Below are positions 1-9,638 of a DNA stretch of 64,000 nucleotides, piece by piece. The position numbers and the translations under genes were made by a program. Where the stretch lies: contig JBBINH010000001.1 of the NCBI GenBank assembly GCA_037443945.1, positions 124,001 through 188,000 on the forward strand. The letters run 5' to 3'. The notes below the pieces were generated by a model. The model saw nothing but the letters and a program-made list of their open reading frames with translations, was not told the origin of the DNA and searched no databases. The DNA is from SSF26 sp037443945 (GTDB taxonomy: Bacteria; Chloroflexota; Anaerolineae; J102). Each line of letters opens with the position of its first letter. Position 1 is the stretch's first letter.

Positions 1-310
1 CGTTTTGCAGGCTTAGCACCAGGGTATGCGGCCCCACAGCCGGCCGTATGGCCTGCGCTGCCGACTCGGTGTCATAGGTCTTGACACAGAACAGGATCAG
101 GTCCACCGGTCCCACCGTAGCCGGATCGGCGGTCGCCCGGACCGGATTGAGGACGAAATCCCCATGAACACTTTTGACGGTTAGGCCCCGTTGTTGCAAG
201 GCCTGCAAATGCGCCCCCCGCGCCACAAAGGTCACATCGTGTCCTGCTCGCGCCAACAAGCCGCCGTAGTAGGCGCCAACACCGCCGCTGCCCATAATGA
301 GCATGCGCAT
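1..310 (-). CDS. panE: 2-dehydropantoate 2-reductase (ketopantoate reductase), N-terminal part
   Basis: Only the first ~103 codons lie in the window; the gene runs off the left edge. The translation starts MRMLIMGSGGVGAYYGG, a Rossmann dinucleotide-binding motif (GxGxxG) at residues 8-13, followed by LLARAGHDVTFVARG and later LILFCVKTYDT. Both are typical of the PanE/ApbA family. The family reduces ketopantoate to pantoate with NADPH in coenzyme A synthesis, in the cytoplasm. Close paralogues act on other 2-keto acids, so the substrate is inferred. ATG at 310 is used; a second in-frame ATG lies two codons further in. A strong promoter candidate sits about 110 bp upstream (419-448). Confidence 0.85.
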   Translation of the reverse strand, partial: MRMLIMGSGGVGAYYGGLLARAGHDVTFVARGAHLQALQQRGLTVKSVHGDFVLNPVRATADPATVGPVDLILFCVKTYDTESAAQAIRPAVGPHTLVLSLQN

Positions 311-418
311 AAGGGCTACAACAAGAAACCGAACGGGGAAAGGGCCGAACGACGCACCTCAGAGAGGCCGGTCTTTGCCTGACAAGGTGCACACAACTAT
401 GGTACAAGCGTGCCTCTC

Positions 419-448
419 ATTATAACCCGGCCCTCAAAACCAAGTCAA
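419..448 (-). promoter_or_regulatory. Sigma70-type promoter for panE
   Basis: On the minus strand TTGACT (448-443) and TATAAT (424-419) are separated by 18 bp. Transcription would start near 412, leaving a leader of about 100 nt before panE at 310. The rest of the 311-633 gap shows no convincing gene, RNA or repeat. Confidence 0.6.
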
Positions 449-633
449 GAACGGCTCGGATTATCGGATGGCAAGGGTACGAGACCTCGGCAACGATCGA
501 TAGCCCGTTTTGCAAACCGAACCCGGACGAACGAGAGGCTTGTCGAGGGCAAGCTTCTCTGCTTGAACCGGTTGCGTACCGCACTGATTTGCGGACCGGG
601 TAACCCACTCGTCCCGATACCCCCTTGGAGCTT

Positions 634-1659
634 TTACGTCTCTGCCGTCACCACCCGGGTTGCGGCCCGGGTCAGGCGATCGCAAATGGCCAGGCCTAAT
701 CCGCCGACACCCACCTCGCAGGCCAGGATCAGGTCCACCCCTTGGGCATCGAGCCAGCGCATGCCGGCGTACAGGTGGCGGGCCACGCTGGTCACATCGT
801 CTCCCAGGCGATACACAATCGCCCCGGCGCGTTCCAGGATGTCGGCGTCTTCGTCCAACGCCAGCACACCTACTCGCCTGCCCGCCTGCACGGCTGCCCT
901 CAGCTCGGCCAGCAGGGCCCGGCGGGCAGCCTGGCCCCGGACGAAGACCAACTCGGCATGGGGAGCATAGTGGGTCTTCAGCAGGCCGGGCGAAGGTAAC
1001 CCGGTCTCGGTCTCAGGCAGGCTTGTTACCACCGTCACCGGGCCGACGACGGCTTCCAACAGCTCGGCCGGAATACCACCCGGTCGCAGAATGCGCACCG
1101 GCGAGGTCGAGGCATCCACCACCGTAGATTCGACGCCTACAGGCGTGGGTCCGCCGTCCAGAATGAGGTCGATGCGCTCGCGCAGGTCATGCCAGACGTG
1201 CTGCGCCGTGGTCGGGCTGGTATGGCCGAAGCGATTGGCCGAGGGCGCCGCCACCGGCACGGCGGCCGCCACCAACAGGGCCAGCGCCACCGGGTGATCG
1301 GGCACCCGCACCGCCACCGTATCCAGGCCTGCCGTTACCAGGGCCGGTACCTGGGGTTGCTTGGGCAGCACCAGCGTCAGCGGACCGGGCCAGAAGGTCG
1401 CGGCCAGAGTTCGGTCCAGGGGCGAGACCGATCGGGCTACAAGGGGAAGCTGCTCCGGTCCGCTCAGGTGGACGATGAGGGGATCGGCCGTCGGCCGTTC
1501 CTTGGCGGTGAAGATGCGGGCCACGGCGTCGGGGTCGAGGGCGTTGGCGCCCAGGCCGTAGACGGTCTCGGTGGGGAAGGCCACCAGGCCTCCCCGGCGC
1601 AAGATTTCGGCGGCGCGGGTGATATGTTCCGGCGTAGCGGGCACAAGTTCGGCGGTCAT
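634..1659 (-). CDS. tsaC: L-threonylcarbamoyladenylate synthase (Sua5/YwlC type)
   Basis: The 341-residue product matches long-form Sua5 in size. An N-terminal YrdC domain (about residues 10-190) carries FPTETVYGLGANA and RPTADPLIVHL; a C-terminal Sua5 domain (about 205-335) begins after PSPGLLKTHYAPHAEL. The enzyme makes threonylcarbamoyl-AMP from threonine, bicarbonate and ATP, the first step of the t6A37 modification of ANN-decoding tRNAs. The gene is divergent from the DUF2723 gene. A TAGAAT box ends 6 bp before the ATG, so the mRNA may be leaderless. Assignment is firm; the exact symbol (tsaC, tsaC2, ywlC, sua5) is a matter of nomenclature. Confidence 0.93.
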   Translation of the reverse strand: MTAELVPATPEHITRAAEILRRGGLVAFPTETVYGLGANALDPDAVARIFTAKERPTADPLIVHLSGPEQLPLVARSVSPLDRTLAATFWPGPLTLVLPKQPQVPALVTAGLDTVAVRVPDHPVALALLVAAAVPVAAPSANRFGHTSPTTAQHVWHDLRERIDLILDGGPTPVGVESTVVDASTSPVRILRPGGIPAELLEAVVGPVTVVTSLPETETGLPSPGLLKTHYAPHAELVFVRGQAARRALLAELRAAVQAGRRVGVLALDEDADILERAGAIVYRLGDDVTSVARHLYAGMRWLDAQGVDLILACEVGVGGLGLAICDRLTRAATRVVTAET

Positions 1660-1759
1660 GCTGCTATTCTAACCGGTCGGACAACAAGCCGGCCAACCTG
1701 TTGTCGTCCTCCTTGCCGGCAATGCGATGGGCAAGGTTTCGGACTTTGGTCTTGGCCGC

Positions 1760-1788
1760 TTGGGACAAGCCAGACGCCATGCTACACT
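1760..1788 (+). promoter_or_regulatory. Promoter giving a probable leaderless mRNA for the glycosyltransferase operon
   Basis: TTGGGA (1760-1765) and TACACT (1783-1788) are separated by exactly 17 bp. The ATG at 1796 begins 7 bp after the -10 box, about where transcription should start. This supports the ATG at 1796 over an in-frame ATG at 1727. Confidence 0.45.
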
Positions 1789-1795
1789 CTGGCTT

Positions 1796-3703
1796 ATGGT
1801 GCGCTTGCGTTCGTTATGGCCGCCTTTGCTCTTGACCCTGATTGGTTTGGTTCTCTACGGATGGACCCTGGCCCCTACCGTGACGGGCACGGATGCCGGC
1901 GAGCTGATCCTGGCCGCGGTCGGCCGGGGTGTAGCCCATGCGCCGGGCTTTCCGACCTGGCTGGTGTTGACGGGTGGCATGGCCGCCCTGCCCTGGGGCG
2001 AACCGGCCCGCCGACTGCATGCCTTTTCGGCGCTGATGGCTGCTCTCACCCTGCCGGTCTTGTGGTTCTGGTTGCGCAGGATGCCCCTGCCCGAACCGGC
2101 TCCCCTCCGGACGGACAGGGGCCGAAGTCGGCCCGCCTCTGCGCGCAGGCCGGCCCTGGGCAACGGTTTGGTCCTGATGGTGGTGCTTGCGTTTGCCGGA
2201 GGCCGCAGCTTTTGGCCCTGGGCCACGACGGCCGAAGTCTATACCCTCAATGCCTTTTGGGTGGCCGTGACCTTGCTGGGTCTGTGGCTGTGGGGCGAAG
2301 GGAGTTCGCTTGCGGCTACCACTCGCGAAGGCGCGCTGGTGGCGGCGGCGCTGGCCTACGGGCTGGCTTTGGGCACGCATCTGGCCACCACGGCCTTGCT
2401 GGCGCCGGCCCTCGGCCTCTGGCTGTATCGCTACCGGCGACGGTTACGGGGCCGACTCATCCTGACCGCCGGCCTGGCGCTGGCATTAGGCCTGAGCACC
2501 TATCTCGTCCTGCCCTTGCGGGCGGCGGCGCAGCCTATCCTCAATTGGGGCGATCCCGATACGCCGCTGCGGTTTTGGCGTCATGTCACGGCCGCCCAGT
2601 ATCGCAGTAACCTGGAGCTCAACCCCGGTGCCCTTTGGGCAGGGTTACGGTTCGGTCTGAGCCTGAGCTTTTGGCAATTCGGCCCGCTGGGGCTGCCGCT
2701 CATCGGCTGGGGGCTGGTTTGGGGTTGGCGTCATCGCCTGTGGCCGACCGGCTTTCTCCTCGCCGGTATGGTTCCCGGTACGCTTTATGCCATTGTCTAC
2801 ACCATTGCCGATGACCGCGAGGCCTACTACATCCTCGTCCATCTCCTGGCCCTTGTGCCCCTTTTGTGGGGACTGCACCGGGTGGCAAACGTCCTTTGGG
2901 CCCGTCGCAGCGGTGCGCGCTGGCTGTGGGGCCTGATGGGGTTGTTGCCCCTTTCCACGTTGCTCGTCAATCTGCCCCTCGCCGATCGTCGCGACTACCG
3001 CTATCATGAGGTGTATTTCCGCAACCTGACGGCGGCCGTGGCGCCGGGTGGGGCCATCTTCACCCGTGATTGGCAGTTCTACAGCCCCAGCCTGTACTAC
3101 CAGCACGTTCTGGGCGAGCGCCGTGACCTGCGGATCATCGATGTCGAGCTGATGCGCCGCGACTGGTATCTCGATCAGCTCGAAACGTGGTATCCGGAAC
3201 TCACCCGGCCGGCCGCGGCCGAGTTGGCCGCCTATCGTCGGTTGCGGGATGCCTGGGAGCAAGACCCGCCACGCTTTGAGCGGCATCCGTCGCAGGTGGC
3301 GGCGCTGCAGGCCGCCTATATCGCCGCCATCAATGCCCTCATCCGTGCGGCCGCCGCCCAGGGCGAGGTCCATCTCGGTCCCGATCAGGAGCCCGGTGTC
3401 GGCATCGGCTACGAGTGGGTGCCCGTTGGCCTTACCTTCCGGCTGATGGCGCCGGGTACGGCACCGTCCACGTTGCCGGAACCGGCCTGGGATCTAAGCC
3501 CGTGGCGCCAACGCTGGTCGCGCTTGCCCGACGAGCCGGCGCGCAAGGTCGCGCGCAGTCACAGCCTGATGCTGCAACAGCGCGCCCTGTACCGGGCCGA
3601 GCGGGGCGACGTGCGCGGAGCCCTCGCCGAGCTCGACCTGGCCGGCCAGATCGATCCCACCGATCCCCGCATTCCGGCCTTGCGCCGACAGCTCGGCGGT
3701 TAG
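1796..3703 (+). CDS. DUF2723 family membrane protein (protein O-mannosyltransferase-like)
   Basis: A 635-residue polytopic membrane protein. The N-terminal half has about ten hydrophobic segments. The DUF2723 signature lies near residues 20-60 (TVTGTDAGELILAA, GVAHAPGFPTW), resembling the acidic first-loop motif of GT-C glycosyltransferases. The C-terminal ~200 residues are soluble and end in a short TPR-like stretch (GDVRGALAELDLAGQIDPTDPR). The likely role is transfer of a lipid-linked sugar at the outer face of the membrane; donor and acceptor are unknown. It is followed by two more glycosyltransferase genes with gaps of 4 bp and then a 4-bp overlap, so the three form an operon. The start at 1796 is chosen because a -10 element lies just upstream; the longer form from 1727 would add 23 non-hydrophobic residues. 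Confidence 0.8.
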   Translation: MVRLRSLWPPLLLTLIGLVLYGWTLAPTVTGTDAGELILAAVGRGVAHAPGFPTWLVLTGGMAALPWGEPARRLHAFSALMAALTLPVLWFWLRRMPLPEPAPLRTDRGRSRPASARRPALGNGLVLMVVLAFAGGRSFWPWATTAEVYTLNAFWVAVTLLGLWLWGEGSSLAATTREGALVAAALAYGLALGTHLATTALLAPALGLWLYRYRRRLRGRLILTAGLALALGLSTYLVLPLRAAAQPILNWGDPDTPLRFWRHVTAAQYRSNLELNPGALWAGLRFGLSLSFWQFGPLGLPLIGWGLVWGWRHRLWPTGFLLAGMVPGTLYAIVYTIADDREAYYILVHLLALVPLLWGLHRVANVLWARRSGARWLWGLMGLLPLSTLLVNLPLADRRDYRYHEVYFRNLTAAVAPGGAIFTRDWQFYSPSLYYQHVLGERRDLRIIDVELMRRDWYLDQLETWYPELTRPAAAELAAYRRLRDAWEQDPPRFERHPSQVAALQAAYIAAINALIRAAAAQGEVHLGPDQEPGVGIGYEWVPVGLTFRLMAPGTAPSTLPEPAWDLSPWRQRWSRLPDEPARKVARSHSLMLQQRALYRAERGDVRGALAELDLAGQIDPTDPRIPALRRQLGG

Positions 3704-3707
3704 GGCG

Positions 3708-4889
3708 ATGGCGGCAGGCCTGCGTATCCTCTTTGTCACCGGCGAATATCCACCCATGGAGGGTGGGGTGGCCGATTACACCCACACGCTGGCATGCACC
3801 CTGCAAAACCGGGGACACACCGTGGCCGTGCTGACGGCCACGGCTGCTGGCACTCCGCCGGGCCCCGGATCGCCGGAGGTTTTGGCCCGTATCCGGCGTT
3901 GGGATTGGCGGATGTGGCGGATTCTCGACGAACAAGTCGCTTCCTGGCGGCCCGATGTCGTCCATATCCAGTATCAGACGGCGGCTTTTGCCATGCATCC
4001 GGCCATCAACCTGTGGGCGTGGCGGCCCTGGCGGCGACCGGAGGTGCTCACGGCCGTCACCTTTCACGATCTCAAGGTGCCCTATCTCTTGCCCAAGGCG
4101 CAGCCGCTGCGCCGTTGGGTGACGGCCACCCTGGCCCGCAGCGTCGATCTGAGCATCACCACCAACCCGGAAGACACGGCGCAGGCGCGAGTCTGGCGGC
4201 CCGACGTGGTCGAAATCCCTATCGGCAGCAACATCACGCCGGTGCGATCGCCCGATTTCGACCCCATGTCCCGACGCGCAGCACTGGGGCTTGGCGCCGG
4301 GGCGGTTCTCATCGGCTATTTCGGCTTTCTCAACGCCAGCAAGGGCGGCGAGGTGCTGGTCGATGTGTTGGCCCGTCTTGTCGCCGCCGGTCGAGACGCC
4401 CATCTGCTCATGATCGGCGGCCGCAGCGGTGCTTCCGATCCGACCAATGTGGCCTATGGGCAGCGCGTCGAGGCGCGCATTGCGGCCCTGGGCCTGGGCG
4501 ATCGGGTGCATTGGACCGGGCATGTGCCGGCGGAGGAGGTTTCGGCAGCCTTCTGGACAACGGATGTGTGTCTGTTACCCTACCGGGATGGCGCCTCCTA
4601 TCGTCGCGGCAGTTTTATGGCGGCGTTGGCCCATGGCCTGCCCATTGTCACGACCACGCCAGCCGTGCCCTATCCCGACCTGGTGGACGGCGAGACGGTG
4701 TTGCTGGCGCGGCCCGATGACGTGGCCGGTCTGACGGCTGCAGTGGAACGGGTGTTGGATGACCCGGCGCTGCGGACACGGTTGGGACGGGCCGCGGCCC
4801 GGCTGGCCCAACGGTTCCGCTGGGAGGACATCGCAGCCGCAACCTTGCGGGCTTACGAAGAGGCGCTGGCAAGACGACGGGGACTATGA
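3708..4889 (+). CDS. Glycosyltransferase family 4
   Basis: A 393-residue GT-B fold enzyme. The N-terminal donor-side loop reads FVTGEYPPMEGGVADYTHTLA (near residues 9-28), the usual glycine-rich opening of GT4 enzymes. The C-terminal Glycos_transf_1 domain (about 195-370) includes GDRVHWTGHVPAEEVSA and LPYRDGASYRRGSFMAALAHG, where an Arg/Gly-rich loop replaces the common EGFGLP sequence. It should transfer a sugar from a nucleotide donor in the cytoplasm, probably for a surface polysaccharide or glycolipid. Its stop overlaps the next start by ATGA. Sugar specificity cannot be read from the sequence. Confidence 0.85.
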   Translation: MAAGLRILFVTGEYPPMEGGVADYTHTLACTLQNRGHTVAVLTATAAGTPPGPGSPEVLARIRRWDWRMWRILDEQVASWRPDVVHIQYQTAAFAMHPAINLWAWRPWRRPEVLTAVTFHDLKVPYLLPKAQPLRRWVTATLARSVDLSITTNPEDTAQARVWRPDVVEIPIGSNITPVRSPDFDPMSRRAALGLGAGAVLIGYFGFLNASKGGEVLVDVLARLVAAGRDAHLLMIGGRSGASDPTNVAYGQRVEARIAALGLGDRVHWTGHVPAEEVSAAFWTTDVCLLPYRDGASYRRGSFMAALAHGLPIVTTTPAVPYPDLVDGETVLLARPDDVAGLTAAVERVLDDPALRTRLGRAAARLAQRFRWEDIAAATLRAYEEALARRRGL

Positions 4890-7105
4890 ACCGGGGATTG
4901 ATCCTCATCCTGGCGCTCTACGCTCTGCTGGCCGGGGCCTATGCCGTGGTCAATCCGCCCTTCGAGGCGCCCGACGAGCACCACCACGTGGCTTATGCCC
5001 ATCGCCTGGCCAGCGGCGGCGGCCTACCGGTGCTCGATCCGGACCGACCCGACGCCCTGGCTCAAGAAGCCACCCAACCGCCCCTCTACTACGCCCTGAC
5101 CGGTCTGGTCTGGCGGGGGATAGAGTCGTCCCCTGTCCTGCGTTTGCTCCCGCCCAATCCCCATGCCAACGTGGGGATTCCGCTTTTGCCCGGCAATAAA
5201 AACCGTTTCCTGCATGGCCGGGACGAGGGATGGCCCTGGCAGGGGATGACGCGGGTGGTACGGGTGTTGCGTCTGGTTTCGGTCGTGCTGGGCCTGGTCA
5301 CGGTTTATCTCACGTATCGGCTGGGGTTGCTGGCCGGGGCAGGACGGCGTTCTCCGGCCCTGGCCGCCGCGGCCCTGGTGGCGTTTACCCCGCAATATCT
5401 CTTCATAACGGCCAGTGTCAATAACGACAATCTGATTCTCCTCACGGCCACCCTCTGCTTGTGGCTGCTGGCCCGGATGCTGGTGCGCGCAGGTCCTCCC
5501 TCCTGGGCCGAGACTCTGGTCCTGGGCCTGGTCCTGGGTTGGGCCTGTCTGAGCAAACTCAGCGGCCTGCTGCTGGTTGTGCCCACCGTGGCCGTGGGGT
5601 TGGGATGGGGATGGCGCCGCCGGGCCTGGGGCGAAGCCGGACGTTGGCTGGCCGTCGTCCTGGGTCTTGCCGTCGCCGTGGCCGGCTGGTGGTACTGGCG
5701 CAACGGGCGGCTTTACGGCGACCCGACGGGCATGGCGCCTCATCTTGCTCTGATGGATCCCCCGCAGGTGCTTTCCTGGGCCACGTGGCCGATGGTCTGG
5801 CAGGGGGTGCGCATCAGCCTGTTCGCCACCTTCGGCTGGTTCAATCTGGTGTTTCCGGCCTGGGTCTACCGGGTGTGGGACCTTTTCTTGCTGCTGGCGC
5901 CGGTCGGGTACGCTCTGAGCCGGATCCGGCGGCCTGCCGGGCAGCCACGGCAGCGATGGCCGATGCTGGCGCTGTTCGGGGGATGGGTGTTGGTATCGCT
6001 GGTGGCGTTGTGGCGGTGGATCGAGCTGGCGGCCGGAGCCCAGGGGCGTTTGCTCCTGCCGGCCTATCCGGCCCTGGCCGTCCTGCTGCTGTCCGGTTGG
6101 GAACGCTGGCCCTGGCCGGGAAACCGGGGTCGCCGGATAGCCATAGCGGCGCCGGCCGTTGCGGCTCTGGTGGCTGCGGTGGCCGGTCTGGTTGGGGTCA
6201 TAGCGCCGGCGTATCGGCGACCTGCCCTGGTGCCGGCTACGGCGGTGCCTCCGGCGGCGCAGAGACCGCCGTCGGTCTTTGCCGGGCGTTGGCAACTCCT
6301 GGGCCTGGAGGTGGTGCCCACAACGGTACGCCCCGGCCAGGACTTCGACCTGACCTTGTACTGGCAGGCCTTGCAGGCCGGTTCCGAGGATGCCAGTCTG
6401 GTCCTGCGCTTGTGGGGTCCGGACCTGCGTGTGGTGGCGCAGTGGGATACCTATCCCGGTTGGGGGAATTTTCCTACGTCCCTGTGGCCGGTCGGTCCGG
6501 TGGTGGTTGACCGGTATCGGCTGGCCGTGCCCTGGGATGTGCCCACGCCGACACTGCTCCGCCTGGAGGTGGGGCTTTATGACTATGCCACGCTGGTGCC
6601 CTATCCCCGGCAGGACACGGCCGTTTCGGGACCGTTACCGGGGCTGGTGAGTCTGCGGGTGTTGCCTGAGACCGATCCGGTTTTTCGCATAGCCTATCCC
6701 ACCGCTTTTACCTTCGGGGATCGCATTCGTCTGCTCGGTTTCGATCTGTCGTCCACGGCGGTGCGTGCCGGTGAGCCTTTCGCGCTCGATCTGTACTGGC
6801 AGGCCCTGGGTCCTGTGGCCGAGGATTGGCAGGTCTTCATCCATGTGTTGGATGGCGATGGCCGGCGGGTGATGGGACACGATGGGCCGCCGCGTGGGGG
6901 GTGGTGGCCTACCTCGGCCTGGGAGCCGGGCCAAGTTGTGCATGACCCCCATCGCTTCACCCTCGCGGCCGATTTGCCCCCCGGTCGCTATACCCTGGCC
7001 GTCGGGCTGTATCGCCTGACGACGCTGGAACGGTTACCCGCCGACGGCCCCCCCGCTGCGGTTGCCGACGGTGCCGCTTTGTTGACGACCCTGGATTGGC
7101 GGTAG
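4886..7105 (+). CDS. Large membrane glycosyltransferase (GT39/ArnT-like) with two C-terminal beta-sandwich domains
   Basis: A 739-residue protein. Residues 1-450 hold around a dozen hydrophobic segments, and the first periplasmic loop has PPFEAPDEHHHVAYA, the acidic motif expected for GT-C enzymes. Two related domains follow, at about 470-590 and 610-735, each containing a phrase of the form LLGxxxxxxxVRxGxxFxLxLYWQAL; the repetition suggests an internal duplication. Such tails occur on Chloroflexota membrane glycosyltransferases and may bind carbohydrate outside the cell; this function is inferred. The gene overlaps the GT4 gene by 4 bp. The acceptor is unknown. Confidence 0.78.
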   Translation: MNRGLILILALYALLAGAYAVVNPPFEAPDEHHHVAYAHRLASGGGLPVLDPDRPDALAQEATQPPLYYALTGLVWRGIESSPVLRLLPPNPHANVGIPLLPGNKNRFLHGRDEGWPWQGMTRVVRVLRLVSVVLGLVTVYLTYRLGLLAGAGRRSPALAAAALVAFTPQYLFITASVNNDNLILLTATLCLWLLARMLVRAGPPSWAETLVLGLVLGWACLSKLSGLLLVVPTVAVGLGWGWRRRAWGEAGRWLAVVLGLAVAVAGWWYWRNGRLYGDPTGMAPHLALMDPPQVLSWATWPMVWQGVRISLFATFGWFNLVFPAWVYRVWDLFLLLAPVGYALSRIRRPAGQPRQRWPMLALFGGWVLVSLVALWRWIELAAGAQGRLLLPAYPALAVLLLSGWERWPWPGNRGRRIAIAAPAVAALVAAVAGLVGVIAPAYRRPALVPATAVPPAAQRPPSVFAGRWQLLGLEVVPTTVRPGQDFDLTLYWQALQAGSEDASLVLRLWGPDLRVVAQWDTYPGWGNFPTSLWPVGPVVVDRYRLAVPWDVPTPTLLRLEVGLYDYATLVPYPRQDTAVSGPLPGLVSLRVLPETDPVFRIAYPTAFTFGDRIRLLGFDLSSTAVRAGEPFALDLYWQALGPVAEDWQVFIHVLDGDGRRVMGHDGPPRGGWWPTSAWEPGQVVHDPHRFTLAADLPPGRYTLAVGLYRLTTLERLPADGPPAAVADGAALLTTLDWR

Positions 7106-7108
7106 AAT
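7079..7108 (+). promoter_or_regulatory. Possible trpB promoter inside the end of the glycosyltransferase gene
   Basis: TTGTTG (7079-7084) and TAGAAT (7103-7108) are 18 bp apart and overlap the stop codon of the preceding gene. Transcription would start about 70 nt before the preferred trpB ATG at 7185. Confidence 0.3.
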
Positions 7109-7184
7109 GGCACGTCAGCGCGTGGCCGCGTGCCAACGCGCCAACCCTCCCGCCCTCGCAACCCTCCGACGTTGTGCCAACGCC

Positions 7185-8399
7185 ATGCTCTCACAAGACC
7201 ATCTCCTCACGCTTCCCGATGCGCGCGGTCGTTTTGGCCCCTATGGCGGCCGCTTTGTGCCCGAAACGCTGGTGCCTGCGCTGGATGAGTTGGAAAGGGC
7301 CTACACCCGGGCCAGGACCGATCCCAGCTTTTGGGACGAGCTGAACGACTACTTCCACCACTTTGTCGGCCGACCCACGCCCATTACCTATGCCCGTCGC
7401 TTGAGCGAGTATCTGGGCGGCGCCCAGATTTACCTCAAACGCGAAGACCTGGCCCATTCCGGCGCCCACAAGATCAACAACGCCCTCGGCCAGGCCTTGC
7501 TGGCCAAACGCATGGGCAAGCGTCGCATCGTGGCCGAAACCGGCGCCGGTCAGCACGGCGTCGCTACGGCCACCGTCTGCGCGCTGTTGGGGCTTGAGTG
7601 TGTGGTCTACATGGGCACGGTGGATATGGCCCGCCAGGCGCCCAATGTGTTCCGCATGAAGTTACTCGGCGCCGAGGTGCGGGCGGTGGATAGCGGCAGC
7701 AAAACCCTCAAGGATGCCATCAACGAGGCCATTCGCGATTGGGTGACAAACGTCGAGACCACCCATTATCTGCTCGGCTCGGCCCTGGGACCGCACCCCT
7801 ATCCGCGGATCGTGCGCGATTTTCAACGGGTGATCGGCGACGAAGCACGCGCCCAAATGCTGGCCCAGACCGGGCGCCTGCCCCATACGGTGGTGGCCTG
7901 TGTGGGCGGAGGCTCGAACGCCATCGGCATCTTTTATGCCTTTTTGACCGATCCCGAGGTGCGGCTGATCGGCGTCGAGGCCGGTGGCCGCGGGATCGCC
8001 GGCGGTGAGCATGCCGCCCGTTTTGCCGACCCCAAGCGGGCCCGCGTGGGTGTTCTTCACGGCACCCGCTCCTATGTGCTGCAGGACGAACACGGCCAGA
8101 TCGCCCTGACCCACAGCATCAGCGCCGGACTGGACTATGCTTCCGTCGGCCCCGAACACGCCTATCTGCGCGATCTGGGACGGACCGAGTATACCTACTG
8201 CACCGATAATCAGGCGCTGGCCGGATTCAAGGCCCTGTGCGAGTTCGAGGGCATCATCCCGGCCCTGGAAAGCGCCCATGCCGTGGGCTACGTCCTCGAG
8301 GTGGCGCCCAGTCTGCCCAAGGAGCACCTCATTCTGGTCAATCTGTCGGGTCGAGGCGATAAGGACCTCGACACGGTGCTGAAGGCTCTGAAGGGGTGA
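7185..8399 (+). CDS. trpB: Tryptophan synthase beta chain
   Basis: The 404-residue product has the usual TrpB1 length. The N-terminus (GRFGPYGGRFVPETL) and the pyridoxal phosphate lysine motif (SGAHKINN) are standard, followed by ETGAGQHGVATAT. The cofactor phosphate loop CVGGGSNAIG and the C-terminal NLSGRGDKD are also present. It condenses indole with serine to make tryptophan. ATG at 7185 is preferred because an upstream in-frame ATG at 7107 adds 26 residues absent from the family. No trpA or other trp gene is in the window, so it is either an orphan copy or part of a dispersed pathway. It converges on moeA with no spacer. Confidence 0.96.
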   Translation: MLSQDHLLTLPDARGRFGPYGGRFVPETLVPALDELERAYTRARTDPSFWDELNDYFHHFVGRPTPITYARRLSEYLGGAQIYLKREDLAHSGAHKINNALGQALLAKRMGKRRIVAETGAGQHGVATATVCALLGLECVVYMGTVDMARQAPNVFRMKLLGAEVRAVDSGSKTLKDAINEAIRDWVTNVETTHYLLGSALGPHPYPRIVRDFQRVIGDEARAQMLAQTGRLPHTVVACVGGGSNAIGIFYAFLTDPEVRLIGVEAGGRGIAGGEHAARFADPKRARVGVLHGTRSYVLQDEHGQIALTHSISAGLDYASVGPEHAYLRDLGRTEYTYCTDNQALAGFKALCEFEGIIPALESAHAVGYVLEVAPSLPKEHLILVNLSGRGDKDLDTVLKALKG

Positions 8400-9638
8400 T
8401 CACCGATACAGGGTCACCGTCACCAGGGCGCCTTGCTCGAGGCCCAGGCTATCGAGAGGAATCCGGACGACGCCATCGGCCCGCACCAGGGTGTAGATGA
8501 GATTCGATTTGCCGAAGACGGGCACGGCCCACAATTCGCCGTCCTGCTCCTGGAGGCGGACCTGGATGTAGTCCTCCCGTCCGGCCGCGCTGTTGACCTG
8601 ACGGGCCAGGCGGGCCTGCACCTGGGGTTTGATGACGGCCTGGGGGTCGGCACCCAGGGCCAGGCGGATGGCCGGGGTCACGAAGAGCTCGAAGAGGACC
8701 ATGGCGCTGACGGGATTGCCGGGAAGCCCGAAAACGGGTTTGCCGGCGGCCACGGCCACGATCGTCGGTTTACCCGGCCGGATGGAGATGCCATGGGCCA
8801 GGATGCCGGGTTGGCCCAGACCGGTGATGACATCCACGCTCATATCGCGATAGCTGACCGACGACCCGGCGCTGAGGACGACGATATCGCATTCGGCAAA
8901 GGCCCGGCGCACGCCGGCTTCCAGGGCGTCCCGACGATCGGGCAGGATGCCGAAAAGCACGGGCTCACCGCCGGCACGACGGGTCAGGGCGGCCAGGGTG
9001 TAGGAGTTGATGTCGCGTACCTGGCCGGGGCCGGGGGTCTGGTCGGGAGGGATGACTTCATCACCGGTGGAGAGGATGCCCACGCGCGGGGGTTGCGCCA
9101 CCGTCACCGTGGTGATGCCCAGGGCGAGCAGCCCGCCGATGTCCTGTGGTCGCAAGGCATGGCCGGCCCCCAGCAAGGGATCACCCCGGCGGATATCTTC
9201 GCCCACCTGGATGACGTTCTCGCCCACCGCCACGGGCGCCATGACCTCAATGCTGCCTTCATCGGCCTTTTGTGTGTGTTCGATCATAACCACGGCATCG
9301 GCGCCTGTGGGTAACATGCCGCCGGTGTGGACGATGGCGGCCTGTCCGCTGTGGATGGCAAAGGTCGCAGCCGCACCCATGGGCACTTCGCCCACCACAT
9401 CCAGAAAAGCCGGCAGGCCGGGAGAAGCGCCAAACGTGTCGCGAGCACGCACGGCATAGCCGTCCACCGTGCTGCGGGGAAATTGCGGCAGGTCATGCGG
9501 GGCAACCAGGTCGGCGGCGAGCACGCGGTCGAGCGCGGCGGCCGTGGGGATCGTTTCCGTGCGCGGGAGCGGCCGATAGTGGCTGCAGAGCCGCTGCCAG
9601 GCATCGGCAGGGGTAAGGACACGGAAAAATTCAGGCAT
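8400..9638 (-). CDS. moeA: Molybdopterin molybdenumtransferase MoeA (copy 1)
   Basis: 412 residues with the MoeA domain order: N-terminal RVLTPADAW, the STVDGYAVRARD substrate loop, GMLPTGADAVVMIEHT, the MoCF-like nucleotide-binding domain (VGILSTGDEVIPP, LSAGSSVSYRD, FGLPGNPVSAM) and a small C-terminal domain. It inserts molybdate (or tungstate) into adenylylated molybdopterin. ATG at 9638 is preferred over an upstream in-frame start at 9722 because homologues begin close to this point. It stands alone, away from the second moeA at 15722-16954, and no Shine-Dalgarno sequence is obvious. Confidence 0.93.
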   Translation of the reverse strand: MPEFFRVLTPADAWQRLCSHYRPLPRTETIPTAAALDRVLAADLVAPHDLPQFPRSTVDGYAVRARDTFGASPGLPAFLDVVGEVPMGAAATFAIHSGQAAIVHTGGMLPTGADAVVMIEHTQKADEGSIEVMAPVAVGENVIQVGEDIRRGDPLLGAGHALRPQDIGGLLALGITTVTVAQPPRVGILSTGDEVIPPDQTPGPGQVRDINSYTLAALTRRAGGEPVLFGILPDRRDALEAGVRRAFAECDIVVLSAGSSVSYRDMSVDVITGLGQPGILAHGISIRPGKPTIVAVAAGKPVFGLPGNPVSAMVLFELFVTPAIRLALGADPQAVIKPQVQARLARQVNSAAGREDYIQVRLQEQDGELWAVPVFGKSNLIYTLVRADGVVRIPLDSLGLEQGALVTVTLYR